The position numbers and the translations under genes are program-made. A stretch of 64,000 nucleotides of DNA from Jackrogersella multiformis (lineage: Eukaryota > Ascomycota > Sordariomycetes > Xylariales > Hypoxylaceae), in NCBI GenBank assembly GCA_902806575.1, contig CADCXD010000004.1, positions 3,782,001 through 3,846,000 of the forward strand, given 5' to 3'. Shown in pieces: positions 1 to 11,880 of this stretch; position 1 is the first letter of the stretch, and every line of letters begins with the position of its first letter. The notes beneath the pieces were generated by a model, which was not told the DNA's origin, searched no databases, and was given only the letters and a program-made list of their open reading frames with translations.

Positions 1-21
1 TTGGAAGAATTTGCACCTTAC

Positions 22-2075
22 GTTAATCTCCAAAACTTGATCCCAAAACTGTTCGAATCGAGACGTTTTGATTTACGTAATGAAGAGAGCATGCCATCTG
101 GGATAAGTAACTTCTTAGCTACACTGCTGGCAAGGGCTCTAACGGAATCGTTTGCTGTTACAAGGCAAGATACGAAGGCTTCGAATATTTCTTCATAAAA
201 TTGTTGCGCATCAGAGCTGTCCGATGGAGGAGCTTCGAATAGGGTCGTGGGAGAGGCGTCCAGGAATTTTAAGATGTTACATATCACCGTAGCCGTGGAC
301 GCATTCGTCTCGGACGCTTTGCGCTGGGAGTGACGGTCTCCTATATAAAGATCTGCTGAGATTGCAGACATTGCCTAGAGCAATTAGTACGCTTGCTTGC
401 TTAGATATGCCAGACCGAGGAGAATCTAACCTTTAGTCGGTCCTGTATATAATTAGCAGCCTCGGTGAATAGGCGGCGATAGTGTTCAGCATTGGGCTGC
501 CGCGCAAAGTAAGAGCACGCTTGAATCAGTGCAATCTTGAAGGCATGGGGCGCAGAGGTATTAAGGCACGACGCGGTCAGCGACTCTACAGAGCCTTCAA
601 AATTCAGGTGCATAAGACTGATGAAGGCCGTAGTGGTCAAATCTTGATCAAACAGACCTCCGTCTCCGTTAGGATGGTATCGGCGGAAGACCGCGTCTCG
701 GACTTCATCTTGGACATCCATAGCATAGCTTACAATCGTAGCGTCGCCGTCATCATCGAAATGGCGGACGGCTCGGAGAAGGCCGACGAGACAGTACCCG
801 GCTGCGTCGTTCTTATTTCTAAGTGCCTTTCTTAAACCTTCAAGAAACGCTACTTTCTTAGCCATGCCGGCTGTCTTGGCCTCCCGCATATTGCCCGCCA
901 CCTCGAATACATCAGGGATCAGCATGAGCAGGGAAATCTGGAAGGGATATAACGTTGTCCTTCTTTTGCCGGTATCAGCTATTGTGTGCGTCATGTCGAA
1001 GAGAGTATCAGGTCCGCCATCTAGCTTCCTATGCTGACAGTGTAACACGATGAACTCATCGGGATAGCGCTCGATCCACCTAGTGACCAAAAGAGGTGTG
1101 ATGATGGCAACCGTGTTTTGGTAAGGTCTTCGGAAGTGAAGGAAACTGGAGCATAGCTCTTGAATGACAAGCCCCAGCTTCTGGCTATCGACCCACATGT
1201 ACGAAATAAAGCGCAATATCACTAGTGAGGTCTTCTCCTCATCGGCCATCGCCTGTGTAGCGGGGACCGCCTGAGCCGGGGTTGTGGCCCGGATGCCCTT
1301 AATAACGTTCCTCACATATTCGAAGGAGGCTGTCCAGCTTGATGCAGTCACGAACTCCAAGATCGTCTTGATATACGGCTCGATGTCCTCCGCGTCATCA
1401 AGTTTCGCTCCCTTGCTTTCCCGAGATTCGTCTGAACCGCTCGAAGAAGCGGCCCTAGAGGTTGATTCTTTAAAGTGAGGATCGAAAATTTCCCGTGCAG
1501 ATTTCGTATCTAGCAACGTCCTGGCGGGCAGGGTATAATTTTCGGGAAAGGGATTCAATAGGTGCTTAAAAAGCTCGAATACCCTATTCACAACCCCAGC
1601 GTCCAGCGGATCAAGAGTCTTACTCGGTCCGGAACCTTCAGCTGCGCCATTAGAGCCGGCGCTGCGGAGCGTATCCCAGTGGGCAGAGCAGCAGTCGGCA
1701 GCAAGCGATAGGACGTAAATCTCGGACATAAGAATATGTAGTGGATGGTTTGCGAAGGTCTTATATGGGCGACCGAGTTCTTCTAGAAGTGACACTAGCG
1801 ATTCGAATACGATTGCTATAGATGTAGCGCTAATCTTTACGAGGGTGGCGCGTGTAATACCGGCGACATCGTCGCGCTGGAGGTCCTGGCCTTGAGTGCC
1901 GGTACGATGAGGAAGCTGCGCGCAAATATGGCGATTAGCAACAATACGACTACGAATACTACATAATAGAATAGATATAGCAGGAGATAATAGAAGAAAA
2001 GCAAAAAAAGGCTCCCGGTACCCTAGTTGTAAGTCTTTCGACCAAGCATCCGACGAGGCCCGCATCACCATTCAT
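22..2075 (-). CDS. Neurofibromin/Ira-type RasGAP, N-terminal part (truncated by window edge)
   Basis: The gene reads leftward and leaves the window. The start is the ATG at 2075-2073, which gives a short first exon (2075-2022, beginning MNGDAGLVGCLVERL). This joins in phase across a 106-bp intron to exon 2 (1915-431), and then across a 56-bp intron with a TACTAAT branch site to exon 3 (374-22). Exon 3 ends at a GTAAGG donor at 21. About 630 residues are visible. The layout (short N-terminus, 'LPHRTGTQ' then 'LVKIS', HEAT-like helical repeats, a 'HPLHIL..E.Y.L' segment) resembles the N-terminal arm of fungal neurofibromin/Ira proteins, which stimulate GTP hydrolysis by Ras at membranes. The catalytic GAP domain would lie beyond the left edge, so the assignment rests on N-terminal resemblance only. 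Another large HEAT-repeat regulator is the alternative. Confidence 0.6.
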
Positions 2076-2814
2076 CTTGTGCTCGTATACCGTCGGATCG
2101 CGATTGAGGGTCTTCTCAACATTGTGACGTCGTCATGGGGCACAGCTCAGCGGACAATTAATAATGTCGAAGAGGCTATTATAGCTCGTCTGCGAAACGG
2201 TAGGAAACGTATAAGATGTAGAAGGATGTCTCAAATTTCGTGCTGTAATAACAATAGCTCGTCCTACCCTCCTCCTAAGAATACTGGTAATAAGGGAGTA
2301 TCAGTAATTGGTCCAACTCGATGTCGTCTTCCCCCACGCTGGCAAGGCTAGGTGCGAGTTCGAGTTAAGATACCTAGGCTGGAGGTGGTTAAATCGGATA
2401 TTGTGATGTAGCCCTAGATATTTTAATTTTGGTGTGGAAGCTGTGGGTATTCACTTCTCGAGGAATCCTTTGAGGGCTTAGAGAGAGAGGGAGAGGTGAG
2501 AAATGCCTTTTTTTTTCCCTTCTTTTCTTCTTCCCGACTTAATAGATCTAATATTAATATTGAGAGACTGGGATCGAAATCGGACACGTTTGCGACAGGG
2601 CAGTCCGATACGATCTGCGATAATAAATTTGGGCAAAATTAGAGCAAACGTCTACTCGGGTAGTTAGAAGAATGTATGTAGGTATTCCCTTTTTCTCATC
2701 AAACAAGTGTTTCGTACTATGTAATTGTAAGTAAAGTCCTCGAGGTTTAGCGTCGAAAAGGACGAGCTACCGACATATAGTCGGTCTAGTGTAGGCTAGG
2801 CTACCTAGGTAGGT

Positions 2815-2965
2815 AGGTATACACAAGCAGGCGCAGGCGCAGTTGCAGGCGCGAGCGCAGGCACAAGGGCAAGGGCAAGTACCTAGGTATTGTACAACGC
2901 AAGCAAGAGCAGGTACAAGAATAGGTACAACAGGTACAACAGGTACAAGCACAGGCTTCCAAAGT
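2815..2965. repeat. Compound short tandem repeat (GCAGGC / AGGTACAAC units)
   Basis: The block starts with AGGT-type units, moves to hexamer-like GCAGGC, GCAAGG and GCGCAGG units, and ends with repeats of AGGTACAAC. A similar mixture (GCAGGT, then TACAAGATG-type units) recurs at about 19155-19222. Both adjoin the dispersed ACCTAGGT motif and look like slippage products grown from it. Confidence 0.6.
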
Positions 2966-3142
2966 TGTAACAATATTGAAGGTAATAACCCTCCCGAGCT
3001 AACTTTAGGAAGAGATGAAGAAGGGCTGCCAGGGAGGGGTACCGGTACCTAGGTATGGGCAAGAAGGGAAGGTACCTACCTAGGTCCCAGGCAAGCTTCC
3101 AGCACGGGATACCGCGGATGCTACCTACTAGGTAGGGTAAAG

Positions 3143-3164
3143 GGTAGGTACCTAGGTACCTACC
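3143..3164. repeat. Perfect 22-bp palindrome of the dispersed ACCTAGGT motif
   Basis: The 22 bases are their own reverse complement and are centred on CTAG, with AGGT half-sites on one side and ACCT on the other. It is the longest perfect instance I found of a motif scattered through the intergenic DNA of this window. Confidence 0.8.
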
Positions 3165-3495
3165 TTGTAGGTTGCGGGGAGAGAGCCTTCTTCGAAGGAC
3201 CGTTGTCTGCAGGTGCGTTGTTTGAAGTCGCGAGTCGTACAATTCTGTACAGCTAACTGTAAACCGCCGAAACGTGGTGGGTCGAGTTAGCTGTCTAGCG
3301 CAAGTCTAAGTTCCCACGAGGTCTAGCGTCGTTAGAAAAACATTCGAAGCGGTAGGTAATGCAGTTGAAGTATTACGTATCATATTTCGGCGGGGTAAAA
3401 TGTATAAATACTTGCTTAGGTACATGTAATACGCATTGATACAATGTCTCCTTAATAGACCGCCGATCTTCCTTCAGGGCTAATTCGTACCTCCC

Positions 3496-3629
3496 CAGAA
3501 CGGCATCAAAATATCTGGAGCACGTGCGAATTCATACTGTAAAAACCCTCACCTGAAATGGACGAGCTTTAATACAGGTTTTTACAGTACGAGCTCGTAC
3601 GTGCTCCAGATATTTTCGACGCCGTTCTG
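3496..3629. mobile_element. Foldback / MITE-like element, 52-53-bp arms
   Basis: The left arm (3496-3547) and right arm (3577-3629) are inverted copies with only a handful of differences, separated by a 29-bp spacer. The arms begin CAGAACGGC(A/G)TC and share the core ATATCTGGAGCACGT. There is no coding capacity. I see no clear target duplication: the left flank ends in CTCCC and the right flank starts CTACC. The whole unit of about 134 bp would form a strong hairpin. It could be a non-autonomous transposon or a hairpin relic of a larger element. Confidence 0.6.
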
Positions 3630-4483
3630 CTACCTACCTGGGTATGCTAGGCTCATCATCATGGATATATTCCAGACGTTACATCCCATACCTACCTGGT
3701 AAGAGGTAGTATTCCCGATGCCTTCAGCCACTAACAACCCTTGAAGAGGTTCGTCAAGTTCCCTGCGAATCTGCTTAAAGCTTGGAGATCACGTAAGCTC
3801 TCGCGAGTCACTCAATCATCTCTAAAAACGGCCGAGATCAGTTCCTTCCCGTCCGTATGTGGACAATCAGGATCGATCATCGTTAGGGATTCCCGAATCC
3901 GACGTCGATTCTTTGGTTTGCGCTGTTGGTTATCCACACTTGGCATCCACCACGACGGCCCGACCCTCTGAAATCAAAGCTGGCCTTCACGCGTTCAGTT
4001 AACCTGTCTCACATGTATGTATAATATATCTCATAATATTAATCAAACAAGTTCTAGAACTTCCATGAACGACGTCTAGTGTTTGAGTGCCGAAATATTG
4101 GATATCTACCTACCAACCAAGCAGCTGCTAAGGTGAGCTTTAACAAAATACCCAACATACGAAATAGATCCATTGGGGTGCCAATGGATCATGGATCAGT
4201 GAAAATGTGGAGTAACAGTCGGACATTATTTATGCAATATTTATGTGAATTGAGTCTAGAAGCAGAAGATCTATTGCAAAGGACATGGCAGCATGACAGC
4301 ATGGGCAGCATGGGTAGCAGTGAGCAGGTAGCATAATCTGTACAGAAGCAGTCATTCAACCCATGGTATCATCACAACTGTAATAACTAGGGTAGCTTAG
4401 CTAGCTCGGTCAATCTCGATTGGGGACATATCGTTCCAGCTCAAAGCTTCATTGTCGTACATTACCAATCCGATTTTACCCCA

Positions 4484-7400
4484 TCATCTATATCCACGAC
4501 CACGACCACCATTACCTCTATTGCCTCGATAGCCGCCACGGTCATCATATGATCGACGGTCGCGGTTATCGCGCCCCGAGGGAGGTGGCCGGTCATACTG
4601 GCCGCTGAAACCATTCTGTGGTGGAGGGGCATACGTCTGATGATTTCCTCCTCCATAATTCCCTCCGTAATTCCCACCATGTTGTCCTCCATGTTGTCCT
4701 CCATGCTGCCCTCCTCCACGATGACCTCCACGCTGACCACCGTATCCATTGCCATAGGCATCACGGCCACTGCCGCCAAGATAAGCCGGGGGCGGTGGGG
4801 GCGGGAGTCCATTTCCGAAACTAGGAAACCCAGGCGGTACCCAACCCGGAGGCGGAACGGGAGGAGGAACAGGGTACGCATTGTTGTAGTTCTGATACGA
4901 CGGCGGTCGGTCAGACCTATCTCGTCGAGAATCTGGCCCGTAGTTTATCCTATCCCTCCTATTCCCGTCGTAGTTCTGGCGCCCAAGTGGTGCACCCCCG
5001 TGACTTCGGCCGGAATTTCGCATCTTCCCCTTTAATTCCTCCATGTCGTGGCGATTAAGCGCAGGCGTCGGCATCTGAACACCTCGCAAAAGCATAGATT
5101 TATGACCGTCTGCGCTCGACGATGCATCATAGTATACCCTAAAAACAAGTTAGACTTCTATAATTTTCTTAAAGCAAGCTATACACATAAAATTACTTAC
5201 GTTAATGATCGATCGTCATCCACGTTAGGTAGGGTGCCCCTCTTCAACGGATATTCCAAGCTGCCATGAGGCAGATACTCCGGAAGCTTCTCAATCTTCC
5301 CAGATAGACCTCGGCTTAACCGTGGGTCGAGTTTATATCTGGGATCGCCCTGCTTCTTGGAGTAGAAATGCATGATTATATCGTCGTACAACTCTTGGTT
5401 AGCCTCAGACAGGAGGAGCACGTCCCTGCCAGGACTATTGCGGGCGGCATCTTCGGTACTTAGGTGAGGATACTTCTCCTCGACAGCAGCTAGTAGTCGA
5501 GACATCTCGATGAATGGAAGCAGTGCTACACCTTGCCAAGCCATCTTCTTCCCGTTAAGATCGATCTGGAACTCCTCGGGGTAAAAGTCGATTATCGGGC
5601 TGTCTGGAGCCGTCATTAGTTCGTGGAAAATCTCCGGAAGCACGTGGCGGGATGCGGCGGGCTGGACACTCATGAGTTGCTCAAAGGGCCTCGCGATTCT
5701 ACCCGTCTCAAAACTGATCTCTATTTTGCCAATGTCCACGAAGTCTTGCGCGAATGGCGCATAGTGATAGGGGTAGAACCATTCCCACGACGGGCATCCT
5801 TGGAAGTAGTACCTCAAGACCCAAGCAAGCCCTTCAACGTAAGCTCGAGCAACTTTATGCCTGAACTCGACGTCTTTCGGGTCGACGTGGAACTTTTGCT
5901 CGTAGTACCTATCCGCATAACCGTCTTCCCATAGCCGAACTGTATCTTCTGGTTCTTCGCCTGCGGCTGAACTACTTGCGGGTGTGCTCGCGGTGTCCTC
6001 CTCCATCATAGATGCTTTACGTTTGCCGAGAGCAGAAGGAGACTCTTGCGTTTCTGTGCTACTCTTTTCAGCGCTGGCATCAGCTGCTTTTGACTGGAGC
6101 GCCTGGATCTGACTCTTCAGTACAGCCGCAGCGCTTTTATTCGCGACGTTAGTGTCCTGGGCAGCGCCTCGGTTGACAATCATGTCGTGTGTGAGAGCCT
6201 TTGGAAGACCGCCAGGAAGGACATTATCAGCAGCACCGTTATTGCCCCGACCATTCCTCTGGTCTTGCATCTTGCGTCTCTTGAAGCCAGCTTCCCTTCG
6301 ATCCTCGGTCACCTTTCGCCGCTTGAAAATGGCATCCTCTTGTTTTGCCAGACCATTAAGGATATATTGAGCTCTCTCGAGATTGACGTGACCATCCTTA
6401 GTAAGAAAGCCACCCATATGAGGTAGGTTATCTCGCCAGATAGCGGTCAACGTATCAATGCCATTCTCGCGAATTTCAAGTGCAGGAAGATGAGGAAGGA
6501 AATCATTACCGACGAAGGAACACATAAACACCCAATCATCAATGGCACGTTCTATATCAAAACGAAATGGCAGTCCGGGTACGTCAAGCTCAACGGCTAG
6601 ATATTCTCGCAAGACCGAAACATGAAGCCAGATAAACGGCTTCAAGGGGAAAGCTTTGTCCTTTTCATCGAACTCGCCATCTTTCTCCTTGGCTGCGCCA
6701 CGGCAGTTTTGCGCGTCGTGGCCTTTCTGACCGCAGATCTTGCAAGCTCTCGCCTTACCCTCCTGGAAAAAGACATCTTCTCGGAGAACACGGAAATGAG
6801 GCTCGTGGGTAGCGAGTCCCAGCATGATTAAATCAGCATCTAATCCATAGATAACGTGCTTCGTATTAGGATCATGATCGGGGGATGATCTCTGGGCGCG
6901 GACGAAGTTCATAATCTTATGCTCGCCCTCACCAGGCACCGTAGCATCGGAAATGATGACTTTCATATTCGCCCAGCCCGGGTCAGTGTTTAGCTTATAG
7001 GCACACCAATATCTCAAGCACATTGCCAGTATATCCATGAAGGGGGTGCCAGGTGTAATAGCATTGGAATCGAAGGCCTGCTTTGTTACCTCCTCAAGCG
7101 TCTCGGGGGGTAATACACCACCGTTCTGTCTCTTAATCATCTGCAATAGCTCTTCTTTGTTGGCCTGCTTCTCCTTAGCCTCTTGGGCAGAGCGGAACCG
7201 TCGAGACCGTTGCTGGTTCATCTTAGCACGAGGGGCAACGCCGTCTACAGATATAACGTTAGCACGAAGCGGGAGGGATAGGTAAGAGCATATGGGTTAA
7301 CTAACCAATGGCAATCATAAGAAGTTTCCTCGGGCGAACCATGTTGACCACGCGGTCGGTATACTTGAATATTTCCAGCATCATCTCCTCCTCGTCCTTT

Positions 7401-7615
7401 GGAGCAGGTCTATCCTCGGGATGAGAACACGGATGTACGATACCATTCATATCTAGGTAGAGATTGTCGAACTCCTCTCCGTTTGGGTTGGGCCTAGTGG
7501 TGTCGACAGGAATAGTTATGCCTTCTTCCATCTCAATCGGCCGGTCCTCCACGACAGGGGATATGATCTTCGGATATTTGTTGGAAAGCCAACGAAAAGC
7601 AGCGGGAATACCCAT
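4484..7615 (-). CDS. RAT1: 5'-3' exoribonuclease 2 (Rat1/Xrn2)
   Basis: Nuclear 5'-3' exonuclease that degrades 5'-monophosphate RNA, with family roles in Pol II 'torpedo' termination and rRNA/snoRNA trimming. It has three exons: 7615-7306, 7244-5201 and 5138-4484 (introns of 61 and 62 bp), giving 1002 aa. The N-terminus MGIPAAFRWLSNKYP and 'DMNGIVHPCSHP' are diagnostic of XRN enzymes. The acidic active-site segments GEGEHK (about res 208) and GLDADLIML (about 237), and later GNDFLPHLP, are intact. A zinc knuckle CKICGQKGHDAQNC at about 271-284 matches the nuclear Rat1 type rather than cytoplasmic Xrn1. The C-terminus is proline-rich, then GGQHGG/GGNYGG repeats and an RGG-rich tail, probably RNA-binding. 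The gene is divergent from USO1 across a 1.1-kb gap. Confidence 0.95.
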
Positions 7616-8706
7616 ATTTGCGATTTTTTTCCCTGGTCGATAGGGACTTGGGTTGGTGGCGGTTATGTAGGACGAGGAAGTAGAGAGATGGTCAACAATC
7701 TAGCCAGAACTAAATATTGAACGATGTCGACTCTGCGGAGGGGACGGAGGGACGGAGGGAAATACGGGAACAACAAGTTGCACGAGAAATGGGCGCATAT
7801 GGGATGATAGATGTATTAATCTAGGTTTTTTCTGTGAGTTCAGTCTGCAGACTAGATGGGATCGAGAGGTCGCTAAGAGGCGACTCGTCGCTCACCAATT
7901 TTCCGACAGCTTATATTTAATTAGTATAGAGAAATTAGAATGAAACGTGGTGTTTATAGGTCGGAATTGGTTTCAAGCTGAATCCGATTGACAAAGCGAC
8001 CACCGTGACTGCTCAAATGGCGCATTCGTGATGGTGTAGAGTCAAGGAAGACTGAATGTAAAAAGTTGAATAAAGAAAGGTTTGACGAAGCAAATGTTCA
8101 AGTCGCGAGCCTTGACGAAGAACCTTGTCGCAGTTTGAGTTCGCAGCTACACTAGGTAGCGACTGACAGTGGGCACAAGCCAATTAACATGCAGCCTAGG
8201 AGTCCAGTGGCCCAGTTATATATCATGGTCCCATTTATTTATGGGGTATATATAAAAGTGGTTAGACTGGGAACTAGCGTCGCACTATGGCAATAATAGT
8301 CTATTACATGCATAGGTTAGGTACCTAGGTACCTAGGTGATATATGCAATAAAAGCCAAGTAAAGAATATCCCGCTGTCTACAAATTGTAAGAGCTACCA
8401 GATACCTACATGTAGGGAGGCAGTAACGTTAGGCTATCGATATCTGGCCAAAATACTTATTCCTTACGTACCGACCTAAGGTAACTTTACTTCCTTACCT
8501 TACCTTTCTTAATTGCCTTCCTCTTAAGAAGCTTACAGTACCTCGAGGGCCGTTCGATCGACCTCACCATAACACAAACAAGCGCAACTATACGATCCGA
8601 TCGATCTTCGATTTTCGACATTCGAAGGTACAATGCGCCAAAGTCGGTAGCCAAAATCGGTAATCCTTCTCTACCAATGGACTGGATGCGCAACAGCAAG
8701 ATCGAG

Positions 8707-8738
<32 letters not shown>

Positions 8739-8744
8739 CGAACC
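7616..8744. promoter_or_regulatory. Divergent promoter region of RAT1 and USO1
   Basis: This 1.1-kb gap separates the two divergent start codons. It contains purine-rich GGGACGGA repeats close to RAT1 (about 7740-7760), a double ACCTAGGT motif at about 8319-8339, and a pyrimidine-rich stretch near 8487-8525. It should hold both promoters, but I cannot point to a TATA or CCAAT box with confidence. Confidence 0.5.
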
Positions 8745-8796
8745 ATGTTCTCCAACATCACTGCTCCGGCTAAGCAGTCCGTCAGCGAGACAATAA
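8677..8796 (+). other. Upstream ORF overlapping the USO1 start, with nine CAG codons
   Basis: An ATG at 8677 (and an in-frame second at 8686) opens a 39-codon frame that reads through nine CAG triplets (8710-8736) as polyglutamine. It crosses the USO1 ATG at 8745 in another frame and stops at TAA 8794-8796. If the transcript begins upstream of 8677, this frame would compete with USO1 initiation. The transcription start is not visible in the sequence. Confidence 0.5.
8710..8736 (+). repeat. (CAG)9 microsatellite upstream of USO1
   Basis: Nine perfect CAG triplets lie 8 bp before the USO1 start codon. They are in the presumed 5' leader, not in the USO1 frame. Confidence 0.95.
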
Positions 8797-11700
8797 CTAT
8801 CCTCAGTGGTCGTCTCAGCTCAGCTACCCTACTCGAAGACCGTCGTGCTGCCATCCTTGGCCTACGGAGCTTCGCCAAAGAATACCCTGCTTCAGTCGCC
8901 TCGGGTGCTTTAAGGAGTCTCATAGGCAGCTTGTCTAAAGACGGCGAAGATGTCGACACCGTCAAAGTCGTCCTCGAGACGTTGCTAATGCTTTTTAGCC
9001 CTAACCAGAATAGCCCTGAAGCCTCAGAGGAGATTGCTCTCTGGTTAGCTGACGAGTTCACGCAACGACAAGAAAACATAACGCTGCTCTTAGATTTCCT
9101 TGAGACTAACGACTTCTACTCCCGATTATATTCGTTGCAGCTTCTTCTCGCAATCCTCTCCGCCCGCACCGAGAGAACCGAATTGTGCGTATTCACCGCG
9201 CCTCTCGGTATTTCTAGGCTAGTGGCTGCTCTCGACGATCGAAGAGACGCCGTCCGTAACGAAGCCTTGACCCTCCTGACCTATCTGACTCCCTCGTCTC
9301 CCGATGTTCAAAAACTCGTGGCCTTCTCCAATGTATTCGGTCGTGTCTTTGAGATAATAGCAGCTGAAGGATCGCTATCTGAGGGCGATAGAATTGTCGA
9401 AGACTGCTTGATTCTTCTCGCTAACCTTCTACGCTTGAACCCTTCAAATCAAAGTCTGTTCCGCGAAGAGGGCTACATCCCCCAGCTAGCAAAGCTAGTA
9501 GAGAGTACATATCACAGTGGGAAAGGGGTAGAAGAAGAAGACGTTGCTCAATGGGCCCAGGAGCAGGGTAACAGAAATATATACGCTTTACTTGCGGTCA
9601 TCCGATTGTTCCTTGTTCCTGGTGCTGTGGGAACATTGCAGAATCAAGCCGCCTTTTGGCAGCATGGAGTCCTCTACCACGCGCTACAGCTTGCTTTTAG
9701 TCATGATGCAGAGATGCCCATTAGAGCAGAGGTTCGAACTCCTCCCTATCTTATCAAACATTGCGCAGGATTTGTTTACATGTGTGACGTAGGCTCTGAC
9801 GACTTGCGCGGATATCATCAGGGGTAATGCCAAGCTCCAAGAAAGCTTCGCACAATTACAAGTCCCTTCGGTGCTAGAGACGGCTCCGCCGACGAATGGG
9901 CAGACAGGAAAGGCGAACGGTATCCCGGCCGTCTATGTGATCGACGGGCTACTAGATCTAACCCTGAGTGTGTCCGCATCCCAAACATTCGATTTGAGGC
10001 TAGCTGCGTGTCAATGTATCAAGGCGTATTTCTACAACCATCCTGACGTCCGCCTGCATTTTCTAAGAAGGGCGATCGAGGGTCACGCATCCGGCGTAGA
10101 CGAGACGGCCAACGTGCTGACCACCTTGCTTCGACCATCTAACGACGAAACCCTGGTGGACCCCTATCGGCATTGGTTTGCAGCTGTCATCACTTTCCAT
10201 CTCATATTCGAAAACGCCGAAACGAAGGCCCTCGCCATGTCCGTAACAGAAGGTGACGCAGATAGCGGCGAAGAAGTTGTAACCAGCATCCAGACGATCA
10301 CGTCTCATCTCGTCAGCGGGCTAGCCAGAGGAGACGATGATCGAATATCCGTGGGCTATCTGATGCTATTAATAGGATGGCTCTTCGAGGACCTCGATGG
10401 AGTCAACGACTTCTTAGGAGAAGGTAGCAATATTCAAGCCCTCGCACAAGAGGCCGTACGGCAGAATTCAACCAGTCCTATCGCCCAGGGCTTATGTGCA
10501 ATGATCCTCGGGGTTGTTTATGAATTCTCTACGAAAGACTCCCCAATCCCTCGGTCTACCTTGCACTCTGTTCTTATGTCTCGAATGGGCCGAGACAGGT
10601 ATATTGATACTTTAAATAAGTTACGAAGTCATCCCTTGATGAGAAACTTTGAAGTGCTCCCACAGAAACTTGACAGTACGGGCAATCTGCCAGATGTTTA
10701 CTTTGATGCAGTTTTTGTGGATTTCTTCAAGGACAATTATAGCCGCATGATACGAGCTATTGATCGTGATCCCGGTATGGAAATTTCGGTGGTAACCAAT
10801 GGCGTCCAAAAGGGTATATCCCGCGAACTGGTAGACTCATTACGTGCACAAATCGATGAGAAGGAAAGAAACTTACAAGCTACGCTCGTTGATAAGGCCT
10901 CACTCGACGGAAAGCTTGGCCAAGAACAAGCAGACCATCGTCGAACCAAAGAAACATATGCTGCGGAATTGGCGCGAATCAAGAGTGTCAACGAGGCTAT
11001 ACAACAACATCACAACGAGGAAATTAAGTAGGCACTTGCGTATCCTATGTTACATAGATTCTTTGCTGACAAGTACAGGAAAATTGGAGCGGAACAACAG
11101 TCCAAGGATCAAACCTATCAAAGGCAATTAGAAGCTGTGAGAAAAGAGGCTACGCGGGCTACGGAAGCTATCCATACTAGTTATCGTGATCAGCAAGCCG
11201 AATTACAGAGACAGCTTGAATATGTTCGCAAAACTGCGGAAGCCGAGACAGCACGCATTCAGCGACGATCCGAGGCAGAAATGGCAGATCTCCGTGCCAC
11301 AATTAGCCGCCTCGAGGTTGACATTATGAAAGTGGGTTTAATTATAGTCCATCTTTCGCATAGGCTAACAACGTACAGGCAAACAAAGCGAAGGCTGAGG
11401 AGCTACACGCTGCTCAGAATGAGTTTACTGCCAAGCTGTCGACTGAGCAGTCGAAGACGAAGGCAGAACAGTCGAAAGCAAAGGTAGCCGAGGAGCAATG
11501 TTCGAAGCTCGAGAAGCAACTATCACAGAAAGATGAAGAGTTGGTAGAGGTAATTCTAGCACCGCCCTAAAGATTACGAGTATTCGCTAACTATTTATAA
11601 TAGTCCCGCAAGCAATTAGAAGAAAAAGAGGAGCAAAAATCGACCGCCCAAGCCGAGCTTGAAGATCTTCTAATGGTCTTTGGCGACTTGGAAGAAAAGG

Positions 11701-11880
11701 TTGAGAAGTATAAGGTATGTCGCCCCTTGGCGATTTCATGTTCGGAGCTGTACAGAATACTAAATAAGTTGCTCCCAGAAACGACTCATCGATCTAGGCG
11801 AAACCGTATCAGACGGCGAGGAGGAAAATGAAGATGACGAAGACGAAGATGCTGCAGAGGACGACGACGACGTTGACTAG
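8745..11880 (+). CDS. USO1: Vesicle-tethering protein Uso1/p115
   Basis: Peripheral tether of the ER-to-Golgi route that captures COPII vesicles with Ypt1/Rab1 and Golgi SNAREs. Six exons were joined: 8745-9731, 9793-11027, 11079-11331, 11379-11549, 11604-11714 and 11779-11880. All phases agree, giving 952 aa. Residues 1 to about 640 form an all-helical armadillo-type head; the segment 'LDFLETNDFYSRLYSLQLL' and a 'RNIYALLAVIRLFL' stretch are typical of the p115 head. From about 700 onward the sequence is heptad-rich coiled coil (E/Q/K/A-rich), and it ends in a very acidic tail of D and E, as in family members. It is a little shorter than some fungal homologues because the coil is short. The start is supported by MFSNI and by continuity of the head domain. 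Confidence 0.92.

Larger units (their letters stand above)
2076..4483. other. Intergenic region, repeat-rich
   Basis: This stretch of 2.4 kb lies between the RasGAP-like start and the 3' end of RAT1. I see no supportable gene; the short open frames at 2079-2351, 3741-3971 and 4079-4336 have no recognisable protein character. It holds a compound minisatellite (about 2815-2965), several ACCTAGGT palindromes including a perfect 22-bp one at 3143-3164, and a foldback element at 3496-3629. The part next to 2075 should carry the RasGAP promoter. Confidence 0.6.

Noticed and set aside
5048..5269. Plus-strand 73-codon frame
   Set aside because: It overlaps RAT1 intron 2 and exon edges on the opposite strand and has no support.
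9725..9745. B-box-like GGTTCGAACTCC suggesting a tRNA
   Set aside because: It is the exon-intron junction of USO1 (GAG|GTTCGA) and there is no cloverleaf around it.
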